64,000 nucleotides of DNA, taken from the NCBI RefSeq assembly GCF_023349125.1, contig NZ_JAKIKT010000014.1, positions 21,243 to 85,242 of the forward strand, written 5' to 3'. Positions 49,812-59,380 of this stretch are shown here, piece after piece. A program made the position numbers and the translations under genes. Numbering within the stretch: position 1 is the stretch's first letter; the number at the start of each line of letters is the position of its first letter. The notes beneath the pieces are model-generated. The model did no database searches, was not told the DNA's origin, and saw nothing but the letters and a program-made list of their open reading frames with translations. The stretch comes from Shewanella corallii. GTDB taxonomy: Bacteria; Pseudomonadota; Gammaproteobacteria; Enterobacterales; Shewanellaceae.

Positions 49812-51155
49812 ATGAGTAGTGCAGATGTAGCTATGACAGGCGCAGCCCCAACCCACATTGTGCTGGGTCTTGGTGCTACTGGCCTGTCTGTAGTTCGTTA
49901 CCTCTGCGCCAGGGGCATAGTGCCCATGGTGATGGATAGTCGGGATAACCCACCCGGTGCCGCCGATCTGGCCCGTGAGTTTCCTGATGTGGTGCTCGGC
50001 AGCGGTGGTTTTGATTGTCGTTATCTGGTGCAGGCGCAGCAGATCATTATCAGCCCGGGTATTGCCTTGAGCACCCCGGAAGTGCGCGCCGCGCTGGATA
50101 TGGGTATAGAGGTGATTGGTGATATCGAACTGTTCGCCCGTGACCTGAAAGATCAATCGCCCAAAACCATTGGCATTACGGGTTCCAACGGGAAAAGCAC
50201 TGTGACCACTCTGGTGGGACTGATGGCTGAAGCCGACGGTAAGTCTGTGGGTGTTGGCGGCAATATTGGCACGCCTGCGCTGGATCTGCTGGGTAAAGGC
50301 CATGAGCTGTATGTACTTGAGTTGTCCAGTTTTCAGCTGGAAACCACCCAGAGTCTGAACTGTGTTGCGGCGACTTGCCTGAATATCAGCGAAGACCATA
50401 TGGACAGGTACACAGACCTGGTTAGCTATCGATTCGCCAAAATGGGTCTGTATCGCCAGAGCCACCTGGATCTGTACAACAGAGAAGATGAGTTAACGCT
50501 GCCGCTGGAGCCGGGCAATCGCGAGAGCTTTGGTTTGGACAATCCCCAGGGTGATGACTGGGGTATTCGTGATGGCATGTTGGTTCATGGCACATCAGAA
50601 ATTATGCCTGTAGGCGATGTTGCGCTGATAGGCCGTCATAACGTGGCCAATGTGCTGGCGGCGATGGCATTGGCTTACGCCGCAGGTATCAGCAAGGCTG
50701 CCATGGTGAAAGTGGCTGCCAGCTTTGCCGGCTTGAGCCACAGATGCGAGCGGGTTGCCCGCCGTAACAGTGTGACCTGGGTAAATGACTCCAAGGCGAC
50801 CAACGTGGGGGCAACTGCCGCGGCGTTGGCAGGACTTGAAGATTACCCGGGCAAGGTGATTTTAATCGCCGGTGGTGATGGTAAAGGCGCAGATTTCTCA
50901 TCGCTGCAGCCATTGCTGGAGAAGGTGGCGACTGTGATTACTCTGGGTCGTGACGGCCACAGAATCGCTGCCCTGAAAGAGGGAGCCATTGAGGTGCAGG
51001 ATATGGCTCAGGCAGTGACCAGAGCCGCCCAGCTGGCTGAAGCCGGTGACATCGTGCTCCTGTCTCCTGCCTGTGCGAGCCTGGATATGTATCCGCACTT
51101 TATGGCCCGGGGTGATGACTTCAGGGCTCAGGTGGAGGCTCTGGATGGCCAGTAA
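49812..51155 (+). CDS. murD: UDP-MurNAc-L-Ala:D-Glu ligase MurD
   Basis: Adds D-glutamate to UDP-MurNAc-L-Ala in the cytoplasm. It has 447 residues. An N-terminal Rossmann-like UDP site (HIVLGLGATGLSVVRYL) is followed by the ATP loop GSNGKSTVTTL. The conserved CLNISEDHMDRY and NDSKATNVGATAAAL and the C-terminal LLSPACASLDMYPHF are present. The N-terminus is about nine residues longer than in E. coli (438). ftsW begins inside its last 11 bp. Confidence 0.97.
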   Translation: MSSADVAMTGAAPTHIVLGLGATGLSVVRYLCARGIVPMVMDSRDNPPGAADLAREFPDVVLGSGGFDCRYLVQAQQIIISPGIALSTPEVRAALDMGIEVIGDIELFARDLKDQSPKTIGITGSNGKSTVTTLVGLMAEADGKSVGVGGNIGTPALDLLGKGHELYVLELSSFQLETTQSLNCVAATCLNISEDHMDRYTDLVSYRFAKMGLYRQSHLDLYNREDELTLPLEPGNRESFGLDNPQGDDWGIRDGMLVHGTSEIMPVGDVALIGRHNVANVLAAMALAYAAGISKAAMVKVAASFAGLSHRCERVARRNSVTWVNDSKATNVGATAAALAGLEDYPGKVILIAGGDGKGADFSSLQPLLEKVATVITLGRDGHRIAALKEGAIEVQDMAQAVTRAAQLAEAGDIVLLSPACASLDMYPHFMARGDDFRAQVEALDGQ

Positions 51156-52359
51156 CGAACGTCAGTTGGGGCTGTTTGAACGCCGTCCTGACTGGCCGTG
51201 GCGGAACTGGCTCGGCGGTGGTGACGCACCCGGCATGCAGCTGTATGACAGAAGCCTGCTGGGTACTGTGCTGGCACTGATCGCTTTTGGTTTTGTAATG
51301 GTGATGTCGGCCTCGTTGGCCGAAGCCCAGACCCTGACCGGTAACCCGTTCCACTTTGTGGTTCGACATTTGGTCTATTTGGCCGGTTGTGTGGTGATTG
51401 CCGCCGGGGTGTTGAGAGTACCTATCGTCTATTGGGATAAGTACAGCAACAAATTGCTCTTTACCGTACTGGGGATGTTGCTGCTGGTGTTGGCCGTGGG
51501 CCACACGGTTAATGGCGCAACCCGTTGGCTGGCTGTGGGGCCTATCCGTATCCAGGTTGCTGAGTTGGCCAAGTTTGCCTTTGCGATCTATATGGCGGGC
51601 TACCTGGTCAGACGGCACGAAGAGATTCGGGAAAACGCCAAAGGCTTTTACAAGCCGATTGGGGTGCTGGCGGTTTATGCCTTCCTGATTCTGCTGCAGC
51701 CGGATCTGGGCACTGTGGTGGTGCTGTTTGTGATTACCGTTGGCCTGCTGTGGCTGGCGGGCGCCAGATTAAAGGACTTCATTATCCTGATCATGGCGGG
51801 TTTGGCGCTGTTCGTGCTGCTGGTTGTGGCCGAGCCATACCGGATGCGAAGGGTAACCTCCTTCCTGGATCCCTGGCAGGATCCCTTTGGTACGGGGTAC
51901 CAGTTAACTCAGTCTTTGATGGCCTATGGTCGTGGTGACTGGTTTGGTCAGGGGCTGGGTAACAGTATTCAGAAACTTGAATACCTGCCTGAAGCGCACA
52001 CTGACTTTATCTTCGCTGTAGTGGGTGAAGAGTTGGGCTTTGTCGGCATTATCGCCGTGTTGTCGGTACTTATGTTCCTGGTGATTCGGGCGGTGCAGAT
52101 TGGCAACTGGTGCCTGACCTCAGACAAAGCATTTGAAGGTTATCTGGCCTATGGCCTGGGGATCTGGATAGGGTTCCAGACCGTGGTGAACATAGGTGCA
52201 AGTATCGGCATGTTGCCGACCAAAGGATTGACTCTGCCCTTTATCAGCTATGGGGGCAGTAGTTTATGGGTTATGACAGCCGCAGCCATGATTTTGCTGC
52301 GCATCGATTATGAGAGACGCCTTAGTCAGGTCCAGACGGTACAGGGCAAAGGCAAATAA
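51145..52359 (+). CDS. ftsW: septal peptidoglycan glycosyltransferase FtsW
   Basis: SEDS-family lipid II polymerase that works with FtsI. It has 404 residues from the ATG at 51145 (MASNERQLGLFERRP), which follows GGAGG inside murD; the open frame continues upstream but overlaps murD heavily. About ten helices; SEDS signatures include WLAVGPIRIQVAELAKFAF, the catalytic-Asp region LLQPDLGTVVV, FVGEELGF-type sequence AVVGEELGFVG and the C-terminal GLTLPFISYGGSSL. Confidence 0.97.
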   Translation: MASNERQLGLFERRPDWPWRNWLGGGDAPGMQLYDRSLLGTVLALIAFGFVMVMSASLAEAQTLTGNPFHFVVRHLVYLAGCVVIAAGVLRVPIVYWDKYSNKLLFTVLGMLLLVLAVGHTVNGATRWLAVGPIRIQVAELAKFAFAIYMAGYLVRRHEEIRENAKGFYKPIGVLAVYAFLILLQPDLGTVVVLFVITVGLLWLAGARLKDFIILIMAGLALFVLLVVAEPYRMRRVTSFLDPWQDPFGTGYQLTQSLMAYGRGDWFGQGLGNSIQKLEYLPEAHTDFIFAVVGEELGFVGIIAVLSVLMFLVIRAVQIGNWCLTSDKAFEGYLAYGLGIWIGFQTVVNIGASIGMLPTKGLTLPFISYGGSSLWVMTAAAMILLRIDYERRLSQVQTVQGKGK

Positions 52360-52362
52360 CTG

Positions 52363-53469
52363 ATGGCCGAGAAGAAAGTGGAAAAACGAATTCTGGTAAT
52401 GGCAGGTGGAACCGGGGGACATGTGTTTCCGGCGCTGGCTGTTGCCAAAGCATTGGCCAAACAGGGATGGCAGGTCAGATGGCTGGGTACAGCCGACCGA
52501 ATGGAGGCGCGACTGGTTCCTCAGTACGGCTTTGATATCAACTTTATCGATATCAAAGGAGTACGTGGTAACGGTTTGATCCGCAAATTGGCAGCGCCAT
52601 TTAAGATCCTGCGCTCCATTATGCAGGCGCGAACTGTGATAAACGAGTTCAAACCCGATGTCGTGCTGGGCATGGGCGGTTTCGCCAGTGGCCCGGGCGG
52701 TGTAGCAGCCAGGTTGGCCGGTGTGCCTTTGGTTCTGCATGAGCAGAATGCGATTCCCGGTATGACCAACAAGTTGTTGTCCCGGATAGCAGCCAGGGTG
52801 CTTTGCGCCTTTGATAACGGCACATTTACCGGATTGCGTGATGACGTTCAGGTAGTTGGCAATCCGATCCGGGAAGAGCTGATGCAACTGGGGGCATGTC
52901 CCAGAGTCTGTAAAGACGATCAGGCACTGAAAGTCCTGGTAGTCGGTGGCAGCCTGGGAGCCAAGGTATTCAACGATCTGATGCCGGATGTGGTTGCCGC
53001 GCTGAGTAAGCAGCAGTCGGTCACTGTGTGGCATCAGGTTGGCAGAGATAATGAAAGTCAGGTTAAAGCGCACTATCAGCAGCTGGGACAGGACGGCGGC
53101 GTAAAAGTCGCCGAGTTTATCGATGATATGGAAGCGGCTTATCGCTGGGCTGACGTTGTGGTCTGCCGTAGTGGTGCCTTGACTGTATCTGAGCTGGCCG
53201 CGGTTGGGCTGCCGAGTCTGTTGGTGCCATATCCACACGCTGTGGATGACCATCAGACGCTGAACGCCAAGGTGTTGGTGGATGCAGGTGCTGCGTTCCT
53301 GCTGCCACAGCCCATAGTCAGTGTTGAGAAACTGGCCGACAAGCTGCAAATGCTGGCCAGTGACAGAGAAGAATTGGTCCGTATGGGACAAAGAGCCAGA
53401 GAAGTGGCGGTTTTGGATTCCACTACCAGGGTTGCAGATATCTGCAAGGCTCTGGCTGAAAAAGGTTAA
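52363..53469 (+). CDS. murG: lipid II synthase MurG
   Basis: Transfers GlcNAc from UDP-GlcNAc to lipid I on the cytoplasmic face, GT28 family. It has 368 residues (E. coli 355), with about ten extra charged N-terminal residues before RILVMAGGTGGHVFPALAVA. It also has FDINFIDIKGVRGNG, LGMGGFASGPGGVAARLAG, HEQNAIPGMTN and VCRSGALTVSELAAVGLPSLLVPYP. Three bases separate it from ftsW. Confidence 0.97.
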   Translation: MAEKKVEKRILVMAGGTGGHVFPALAVAKALAKQGWQVRWLGTADRMEARLVPQYGFDINFIDIKGVRGNGLIRKLAAPFKILRSIMQARTVINEFKPDVVLGMGGFASGPGGVAARLAGVPLVLHEQNAIPGMTNKLLSRIAARVLCAFDNGTFTGLRDDVQVVGNPIREELMQLGACPRVCKDDQALKVLVVGGSLGAKVFNDLMPDVVAALSKQQSVTVWHQVGRDNESQVKAHYQQLGQDGGVKVAEFIDDMEAAYRWADVVVCRSGALTVSELAAVGLPSLLVPYPHAVDDHQTLNAKVLVDAGAAFLLPQPIVSVEKLADKLQMLASDREELVRMGQRAREVAVLDSTTRVADICKALAEKG

Positions 53470-53471
53470 AC

Positions 53472-54917
53472 ATGAGAACGACAGAGAAGTACAAGCAGTT
53501 CCGTAAAATGATCCCCGAGATGCGTCGGGTACGTCGAATCCACTTTGTGGGTATCGGCGGTGCCGGTATGGGCGGCATTGCGGAAGTACTGGTTAATGAA
53601 GGTTATGACGTCAGCGGTTCGGATATTGCTCAGAGCGCGTTGACAGATCGCCTGCTGGCACTGGGTGCCGAAATCACCATAGGCCATACACAGGAGTGTA
53701 TGAAGGATGCCGACGTGGTGGTGGTATCGACGGCGATTAATCAGGAAAACCCTGAAATTGCCTACGCCAGAGAGCAACGCATTCCCGTGGTGCGCCGTGC
53801 TGAGATGCTGGCTGAGCTGATGCGTTACCGTCACGGTGTGGCAGTTGCCGGTACCCATGGCAAGACCACGACCACAAGTTTGATCGCCAGCGTGTATGGC
53901 GAAGCTGAGCGTGACCCGACTTTTGTTATCGGTGGTTTGCTTAACAGTGCAGGTACCAATGCCCGCCTGGGCAGCAGCCGTTATCTGATTGCCGAGGCCG
54001 ACGAGAGCGATGCCAGCTTCCTGCATCTGCAACCTATGGTGAGTGTGGTCACCAATATCGAAGCCGACCATATGGATACCTATGGCGGTGACTTTGAACA
54101 ACTGAAGACCACCTTTGTGGACTTCCTGCACAACCTGCCGTTTTACGGTGTGGCTGTGATGTGTATCGACGATCCTGTGGTGCGTGAAATTTTGCCGCGA
54201 ATCGGTCGCCATATAGTGACCTACGGCTTCAGTGACGATGCCGACGTGCAGGCGCTGAACTTTGAGCAGAATGGCCATCAGTGCAGTTTCACCCTGCGCT
54301 GCAGAGATAAAGACGATCTGGATCTGGTGCTGAATTTGCCAGGCCGTCACAACGTGCAGAACGCATTGGCAGCCATTGCAGTGGCCACTGAAGATGATAT
54401 CGACGATGGCGCCATTGTGCGTGCATTGGCGAGCTTTGAGGGGATTGGCCGTCGCTTCCAGCATTTGGGTGAGTACGACACTGCCAACGGTAAGGTGATG
54501 CTGGTTGATGACTATGGACATCACCCCAGTGAGGTCGCTGCCACCATTAAGGCTGCTCGCGCCGGCTGGCCGGATAAGCGTTTGGTGATGGCCTATCAGC
54601 CGCACAGATACACCCGTACCCGGGATCTGTATGAGGATTTCGTGGATGTGCTGTCCCAGGTGGATGTGCTCCTGCTGCTGGATGTGTATGCCGCCGGAGA
54701 AACACCGATTGCCGGTGCCGATGGCCGGGCGTTAAGTCGCTCCATCAGGGTGCGTGGACAGGTAGATCCTGTGTTTGTTGCAACCCCTGAACAGTTGCCG
54801 GAGATGCTGCCGGACATTCTGCAGGATGGTGATCTGTTGCTGACTCAGGGGGCGGGCAATATCGGTGCATTATCCCGTGAGCTTGCCAGTACCAAACTGG
54901 GCTTTGATAAAAAGTAA
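53472..54917 (+). CDS. murC: UDP-MurNAc:L-Ala ligase MurC
   Basis: First of the Mur ligases, adding L-alanine to UDP-MurNAc. It has 481 residues (E. coli 491). N-terminal RRIHFVGIGGAGMGGIAEVL, ATP loop GTHGKTTTTSLIA, EADESDASFLHL, TNIEADHMDTYGG, and the C-terminal VDDYGHHPSEVAATI and QPHRYTRTRDLY are all present. It is followed by a 130-bp spacer with its own promoter, not by ddlB as in E. coli. Confidence 0.98.
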   Translation: MRTTEKYKQFRKMIPEMRRVRRIHFVGIGGAGMGGIAEVLVNEGYDVSGSDIAQSALTDRLLALGAEITIGHTQECMKDADVVVVSTAINQENPEIAYAREQRIPVVRRAEMLAELMRYRHGVAVAGTHGKTTTTSLIASVYGEAERDPTFVIGGLLNSAGTNARLGSSRYLIAEADESDASFLHLQPMVSVVTNIEADHMDTYGGDFEQLKTTFVDFLHNLPFYGVAVMCIDDPVVREILPRIGRHIVTYGFSDDADVQALNFEQNGHQCSFTLRCRDKDDLDLVLNLPGRHNVQNALAAIAVATEDDIDDGAIVRALASFEGIGRRFQHLGEYDTANGKVMLVDDYGHHPSEVAATIKAARAGWPDKRLVMAYQPHRYTRTRDLYEDFVDVLSQVDVLLLLDVYAAGETPIAGADGRALSRSIRVRGQVDPVFVATPEQLPEMLPDILQDGDLLLTQGAGNIGALSRELASTKLGFDKK

Positions 54918-54974
54918 AAATAACGCCATCGCAGTTTGAAATTTGAACTGTAACCCGGTGCTTTAAATGAATTT

Positions 54975-55002
54975 TTGACCCCGGGGGTGAGCGCTATATA
55001 AT
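54975..55002 (+). promoter_or_regulatory. strong promoter upstream of ftsQ
   Basis: TTGACC (54975-54980), a 16-nt spacer and consensus TATAAT (54997-55002), 45 bp before the ftsQ GTG. It would give ftsQ-ftsA-ftsZ a supply independent of the mraZ promoter. Confidence 0.75.
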
Positions 55003-55047
55003 TGCCGGTTTTCGCCATGCGTAGCCGGTGTATGGGGCGGAAACAGT

Positions 55048-55812
55048 GTGAGCTGGAAGGATAAGATGCGCCACTGGCGGCAACGACTTGCTGCAGTGGA
55101 TTGGTACTTGGTCAGTGGGCTGGCATTTTTGCTGCTGGTGATCAGTGCCTTTTCCCTGAGCGCACTGAGGTTACACGACCTGCTTGGCGACGCTGAGGCG
55201 CTGCCCATCGAGTCTGTGATTATCAAGGGCGATCGGCAATATACCAGTGATGCCGAAATCCAGGCCGCCTTGCAAAGCCTGATGCGCAGAAGCTTTTTCA
55301 GCGCAGACGTTAATCAGGTACAGGAAGCACTGGAAGAGCTGCCCTGGGTATATCAGGCATCGGTCAGAAGAAAGTGGCCGGCACGTCTGAAGGTGTTTTT
55401 GCAGGAACAACAACCGGTCGCCCACTGGAATGGCGACAAGTGGTTGAACGAACACGGGCAGGTGTTTGAGGCCCCCCATAAAGAGGGGATAGATCAACTG
55501 CCACAACTGGCGGGTCCTGATGCCATGGCAAAGGATGTGTTGACCAGTTACAGACAAATCAGGGAGCTATTGCAAATCAATGGCTTCGGATTGAAGAGTT
55601 TAAGTTTGAACGCCCGTCATGCCTGGCGGGCCGTGCTCGACAACGGCGTGATGCTGGAGTTGGGGCGCGAAGATAAAATGGCGCGGATACAGAGGTTTAT
55701 TAATGTGTATCCGGTATTGGCCAAGCAGCCGAACAAGGTCGCGCGGGTAGACCTGCGCTATGACACTGGGCTGGCAGTCGGCTGGGATGATGCACAACAA
55801 GAGAGTCGTTAA
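55048..55812 (+). CDS. ftsQ: cell division protein FtsQ
   Basis: 254 residues from the GTG at 55048, preceded by GGGGCGGA; an ATG at 55066, 5 nt after GGAAGG, would give 248 residues and cannot be excluded. One TM helix (about 22-44) is followed by a POTRA domain (PIESVIIKGDRQYTSDAEIQAAL) and the FtsQ beta domain (RRKWPARLKVFLQEQQPVAHW). It recruits FtsL-FtsB and downstream divisome proteins. ftsA follows after 3 bp. Confidence 0.93.
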   Translation: MSWKDKMRHWRQRLAAVDWYLVSGLAFLLLVISAFSLSALRLHDLLGDAEALPIESVIIKGDRQYTSDAEIQAALQSLMRRSFFSADVNQVQEALEELPWVYQASVRRKWPARLKVFLQEQQPVAHWNGDKWLNEHGQVFEAPHKEGIDQLPQLAGPDAMAKDVLTSYRQIRELLQINGFGLKSLSLNARHAWRAVLDNGVMLELGREDKMARIQRFINVYPVLAKQPNKVARVDLRYDTGLAVGWDDAQQESR

Positions 55813-55815
55813 AGA

Positions 55816-57051
55816 ATGACCAAGAACCTGGATAGAAATCTCATTGTTGGCCTGGACATTGGTACGTCCAAGGTTGCCGTGATCATCGGTGAAGTGATGC
55901 CTGATGGCGAGATCAGTGTGATCGGCCTGGGCAATCATCCGTCCCGGGGGATGGACAAGGGTGGGGTAAACGACCTCGACTCAATCGTTCGCAGCGTGCA
56001 GCGGGCATTAGATCAGGCTGAATTGATGGCGGACTGTCAGGTGTCATCTGTATACCTGAGCATTTCCGGCAAGCATATCGCCTGTCAGAACGAAAACGGC
56101 ATGGTCTCCATCAATGATGAAGAGGTGACCCAGGAAGATGTGGACAACGTCATCCACACCGCCCGCTCGGTAAAAATACCGACAGAGCGTCGTATCCTGC
56201 ATGTGTTGCCTCAGGAGTACGCGATTGATGTTCAGGAAGGTATCCGCAGCCCAATTGGTATGTCGGGCATGCGTATGGAAGCCAAGGTGCATATCGTCAC
56301 CTGCGCCAACGATATGGCCAAGAACATCACCAAGAGTGTTGAGCGCTGCGGCCTGAAGGTGGATGACCTGGTGTTTTCCGGTATCGCCTCTGCTGATTCA
56401 GTGCTGACCAATGACGAGAAAGATCTGGGTGTCTGCATAGTGGATATCGGTGGTGGTACTACAGATATCGCTGTCTACACCAATGGCGCTTTGCGTCACT
56501 GCGCCGTGGTGCCGGTAGCTGGTAACCAGGTGACCAATGACATTGCCAAGATTTTCCGTACTCCTCTGTCTCACGCTGAGCAGATCAAAGTGCAGTACGC
56601 CAGTGCGCGCAGTGCTGCAGTGAGTCGGGAAGACAGTATTGAGGTGCCTTCCGTGGGTGGTCGTCCATCTCGCACCATGTCCCGCCATACATTGGCGGAG
56701 GTGGTAGAGCCAAGGTATCAGGAATTGTTTGAACTGGTTCTCAAGGAGCTGCGTGACAGCGGACTTGAGGAGCAGATTGCTGCCGGGATTGTATTGACCG
56801 GTGGTACCGCATCCATTGAGGGTGCAGTCGAAGTAGCGGAAGCGACCTTCGGCATGCCGGTGAGGGTGGCATCACCTCTGCCGGTAAAAGGGTTACATGA
56901 ATATGTCGACCAGCCTATCTATGCAACCGGGGTAGGTTTGTTGCATTACGGCGCCAGACAGGTACTGGAACGTCAGTACGAACGTCCTGAGCGCCAGGGG
57001 GTTACCAGTCTCTGGAATCGGGTTCAGAGCTGGTTTAAAGGCGAGTTTTAA
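55816..57051 (+). CDS. ftsA: cell division protein FtsA
   Basis: Actin-like ATPase that tethers FtsZ to the membrane. It has 411 residues (E. coli 420). The phosphate-1 motif IVGLDIGTSKVAVIIGE, the inserted SHS2/1C region (VYLSISGKHIACQNENGMV), phosphate-2 VVDIGGGTTDIAVY-type sequence and GIVLTGGTASIEG are visible. The C-terminal amphipathic membrane helix SLWNRVQSWFKGEF is intact. It lies between ftsQ and ftsZ. Confidence 0.98.
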   Translation: MTKNLDRNLIVGLDIGTSKVAVIIGEVMPDGEISVIGLGNHPSRGMDKGGVNDLDSIVRSVQRALDQAELMADCQVSSVYLSISGKHIACQNENGMVSINDEEVTQEDVDNVIHTARSVKIPTERRILHVLPQEYAIDVQEGIRSPIGMSGMRMEAKVHIVTCANDMAKNITKSVERCGLKVDDLVFSGIASADSVLTNDEKDLGVCIVDIGGGTTDIAVYTNGALRHCAVVPVAGNQVTNDIAKIFRTPLSHAEQIKVQYASARSAAVSREDSIEVPSVGGRPSRTMSRHTLAEVVEPRYQELFELVLKELRDSGLEEQIAAGIVLTGGTASIEGAVEVAEATFGMPVRVASPLPVKGLHEYVDQPIYATGVGLLHYGARQVLERQYERPERQGVTSLWNRVQSWFKGEF

Positions 57052-57083
57052 AAGATAACGCAGGCAACAACGGAGAATTGACC

Positions 57084-58271
57084 ATGTTTGAGATCATGGA
57101 CACCCATTCCGACGAAGCGGTGATTAAAGTCATCGGTGTCGGTGGCGGCGGTGGTAACGCCGTCGAACATATGGTGAAGCACAACATCGAAGGTGTTGAA
57201 TTCATCGCAACCAATACAGATGCGCAGGCTCTGCGTAAGTCAGCAGCCGGCTCCACTATTCAGCTGGGTCGTGACGTGACCAAAGGTCTGGGGGCTGGAG
57301 CCAACCCGGAAATCGGTCGTCTTGCTGCTGAAGAAGACAAAGAAAACATCCGTGCTGCGATCAAAGGGTCAGATATGATCTTTATCGCGGCCGGTATGGG
57401 TGGTGGTACAGGTACTGGTGCTGCTCCGGTTGTGGCTCAGATTGCCCGTGAAGAGGGTATCCTGACTGTTGCTGTGGTAACCAAGCCGTTCCCGTTTGAA
57501 GGTAAGAAGCGTATGACCTTCGCGGAGCAGGGTATTGGTGAGCTGGCCAAGCATGTTGACTCGCTGATCACCATTCCTAATGAAAAGCTGCTGAAAGTGC
57601 TGGGGCGTGGTACGTCTCTGCTGGATGCCTTTGCTGCTGCCAACAATGTATTGCTGGGCGCGGTACAGGGTATTGCCGAACTGATCACCCGTCCGGGCCT
57701 GATTAACGTCGACTTTGCAGACGTTAAGACAGTTATGTCCGAAATGGGTAACGCGATGATGGGTACTGGTGTGGCTTCCGGTGAAGACCGTGCAGAAGAA
57801 GCGGCTGAAGCGGCTGTTGCCAGCCCATTGCTGGAAGATATCGATCTGGCAGGTGCACGCGGCGTACTGGTGAACATCACCGCCGGTATGGATATGAGCA
57901 TCGAAGAGTTCGAGACTGTAGGTAACCATGTTAAGGCTTACGCTTCTGACAATGCCACTGTGGTAGTTGGTGCGGTGATCGATCCTGAAATGAGCGATGA
58001 GTTGCGCGTAACTGTGGTTGCTACTGGTATTGGCGCTGAGAAGAAGCCTGATATCCAGCTGGTATCCAAGCCTGCTCCTCGTCCAGAGCCTGAAGTGCGT
58101 GTGGAAACTCCGGTTTACGCCGAGGAAACTCCAGCACCTCAGCCATCTGCCATGGGCAATACTGCGCCTCAGCAGACTCAGGCTAAGCCTCAGCCTGCAG
58201 CGGCTCCAGCGCCAAAGAATGATCTGGATTATCTGGATATTCCAGCGTTTTTGCGTAAGCAGGCAGACTGA
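57084..58271 (+). CDS. ftsZ: cell division GTPase FtsZ
   Basis: Tubulin homologue that forms the Z ring. It has 395 residues from the ATG at 57084 (after CGGAGA). The tubulin signature GGGTGTG is at 106-112 and the T7 catalytic loop reads LINVDFADVKTVM. A variable Pro/Gln/Ala-rich linker (about 325-375) leads to the conserved C-terminal peptide DYLDIPAFLRKQ, which binds FtsA, ZipA and SlmA. slmA lies 44 kb away in this window. Confidence 0.99.
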   Translation: MFEIMDTHSDEAVIKVIGVGGGGGNAVEHMVKHNIEGVEFIATNTDAQALRKSAAGSTIQLGRDVTKGLGAGANPEIGRLAAEEDKENIRAAIKGSDMIFIAAGMGGGTGTGAAPVVAQIAREEGILTVAVVTKPFPFEGKKRMTFAEQGIGELAKHVDSLITIPNEKLLKVLGRGTSLLDAFAAANNVLLGAVQGIAELITRPGLINVDFADVKTVMSEMGNAMMGTGVASGEDRAEEAAEAAVASPLLEDIDLAGARGVLVNITAGMDMSIEEFETVGNHVKAYASDNATVVVGAVIDPEMSDELRVTVVATGIGAEKKPDIQLVSKPAPRPEPEVRVETPVYAEETPAPQPSAMGNTAPQQTQAKPQPAAAPAPKNDLDYLDIPAFLRKQAD

Positions 58272-58344
58272 TAAAAGCTGTGTTGACAGGGCGAAGGCAG
58301 ACACTGTTGCCTGGTGATTGCCCGCCCGTCAATTGCAGGAATTT

Positions 58345-58372
58345 TTGCCAATTGGTGGTTTTGTGCTAGCAT
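58345..58372 (+). promoter_or_regulatory. lpxC promoter
   Basis: TTGCCA (58345-58350), a 16-nt spacer and extended -10 TGC-TAGCAT (TAGCAT at 58367-58372). A perfect 14-bp palindrome CCAGCTCGAGCTGG follows at 58379-58392, at the expected transcription start. Confidence 0.65.
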
Positions 58373-58452
58373 ATCCGACCAGCTCGAGCTGGAGGGGCTG
58401 TTTTTAGCAACAATAACACCAGCGATTTGTTGAGACTTACACGGGTAACTGA

Positions 58453-59370
58453 ATGATTTTTCAAAGAACTGTTCAAAAAATGGTAAAGACCACCGGCGTT
58501 GGCCTGCATTCGGGCAACAAGGTGACTCTGACCATCAAACCCGCGCCGATTAACTCGGGTATTAAACTCGTGCGCACCGATCTTGAACCAGCAGTGGTGA
58601 TTCCAGCTATTGCGGATCAGGTTCGTGAAACCACCATGTGTACAGCACTGGTGAACGATGAAGGCGTACGTATCTCAACAATCGAGCACCTGTTCGCTGC
58701 CCTGGCTGGCCTGGGTATCGACAATGCCATTATCGAAGTGGATGCACCTGAAATCCCAATTATGGATGGCAGCGCCAGCCCATGGGTATTCCTGTTGCAA
58801 ACCGCTGGTATTGAGCAGCAGCGTGCAGCCAAAAAATATCTGCGTATTAAGCGTACCGTTCGTGTTGAAGATGGAGACAAGTGGGCCGAACTGCGCCCAT
58901 TCAATGGTTTCCGTGTGAACTTCGCCATCGACTTTGCGCATCCTGAAATTGCCCGCAGTCAACAGCACATGGTAATGGATTTCTCTACCGATGCTTTTGT
59001 CAAAGATATCAGCCGCGCCCGTACTTTCGGATTTATGCGTGATATCGAATACCTGCGTGCCAACAACCTGGCGTTGGGTGGCAGCATGGAAAATGCGGTT
59101 GTGCTTGATGAATACCGCGTCCTCAACCCCGATGGTCTGCGTTATGAGGATGAGTTTGTTAAGCACAAAATTCTGGATGCATTCGGTGATCTGTATGTAT
59201 CAGGTCATGCGATTCTGGGTGAGTTCTGTGCCTACAAGACTGGCCATGCTCTGAATAACCAATTGGTTAGAGCTGTGCTGGCACAGGAAGATGCCTGGGA
59301 GTTGGTGAGCTTCGATAATGAAGCTGAAGTGCCAGTACGCTTCGCCTCCGGTGCAATGGCACTGGCATAA
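58453..59370 (+). CDS. lpxC: UDP-3-O-acyl-N-acetylglucosamine deacetylase LpxC
   Basis: Zinc deacetylase for the committed step of lipid A synthesis. It has 305 residues, same as E. coli. The zinc ligands are H79 (STIEHLFAAL), H238 and D242 (KHKILDAFGD); the MIFQRTVQKMVKTTGVGLHSG start is canonical. The C-terminus ends SGAMALA, the kind of short hydrophobic tail through which FtsH degrades E. coli LpxC. It has its own promoter in the 181-bp spacer after ftsZ. Confidence 0.99.
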   Translation: MIFQRTVQKMVKTTGVGLHSGNKVTLTIKPAPINSGIKLVRTDLEPAVVIPAIADQVRETTMCTALVNDEGVRISTIEHLFAALAGLGIDNAIIEVDAPEIPIMDGSASPWVFLLQTAGIEQQRAAKKYLRIKRTVRVEDGDKWAELRPFNGFRVNFAIDFAHPEIARSQQHMVMDFSTDAFVKDISRARTFGFMRDIEYLRANNLALGGSMENAVVLDEYRVLNPDGLRYEDEFVKHKILDAFGDLYVSGHAILGEFCAYKTGHALNNQLVRAVLAQEDAWELVSFDNEAEVPVRFASGAMALA

Positions 59371-59380
59371 ATTCGAAATG

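Noticed and set aside
52264..54605. Two long minus-strand open frames opposite murG and murC (about 375 codons each)
   Set aside because: Both real genes on the plus strand are complete and conserved; the antisense proteins are His/Gln-rich with no recognisable domain.
57369..58304. Minus-strand open frame opposite ftsZ (about 310 codons)
   Set aside because: Shadow of ftsZ codon usage, with low-complexity His/Thr/Ser content and no start signal.
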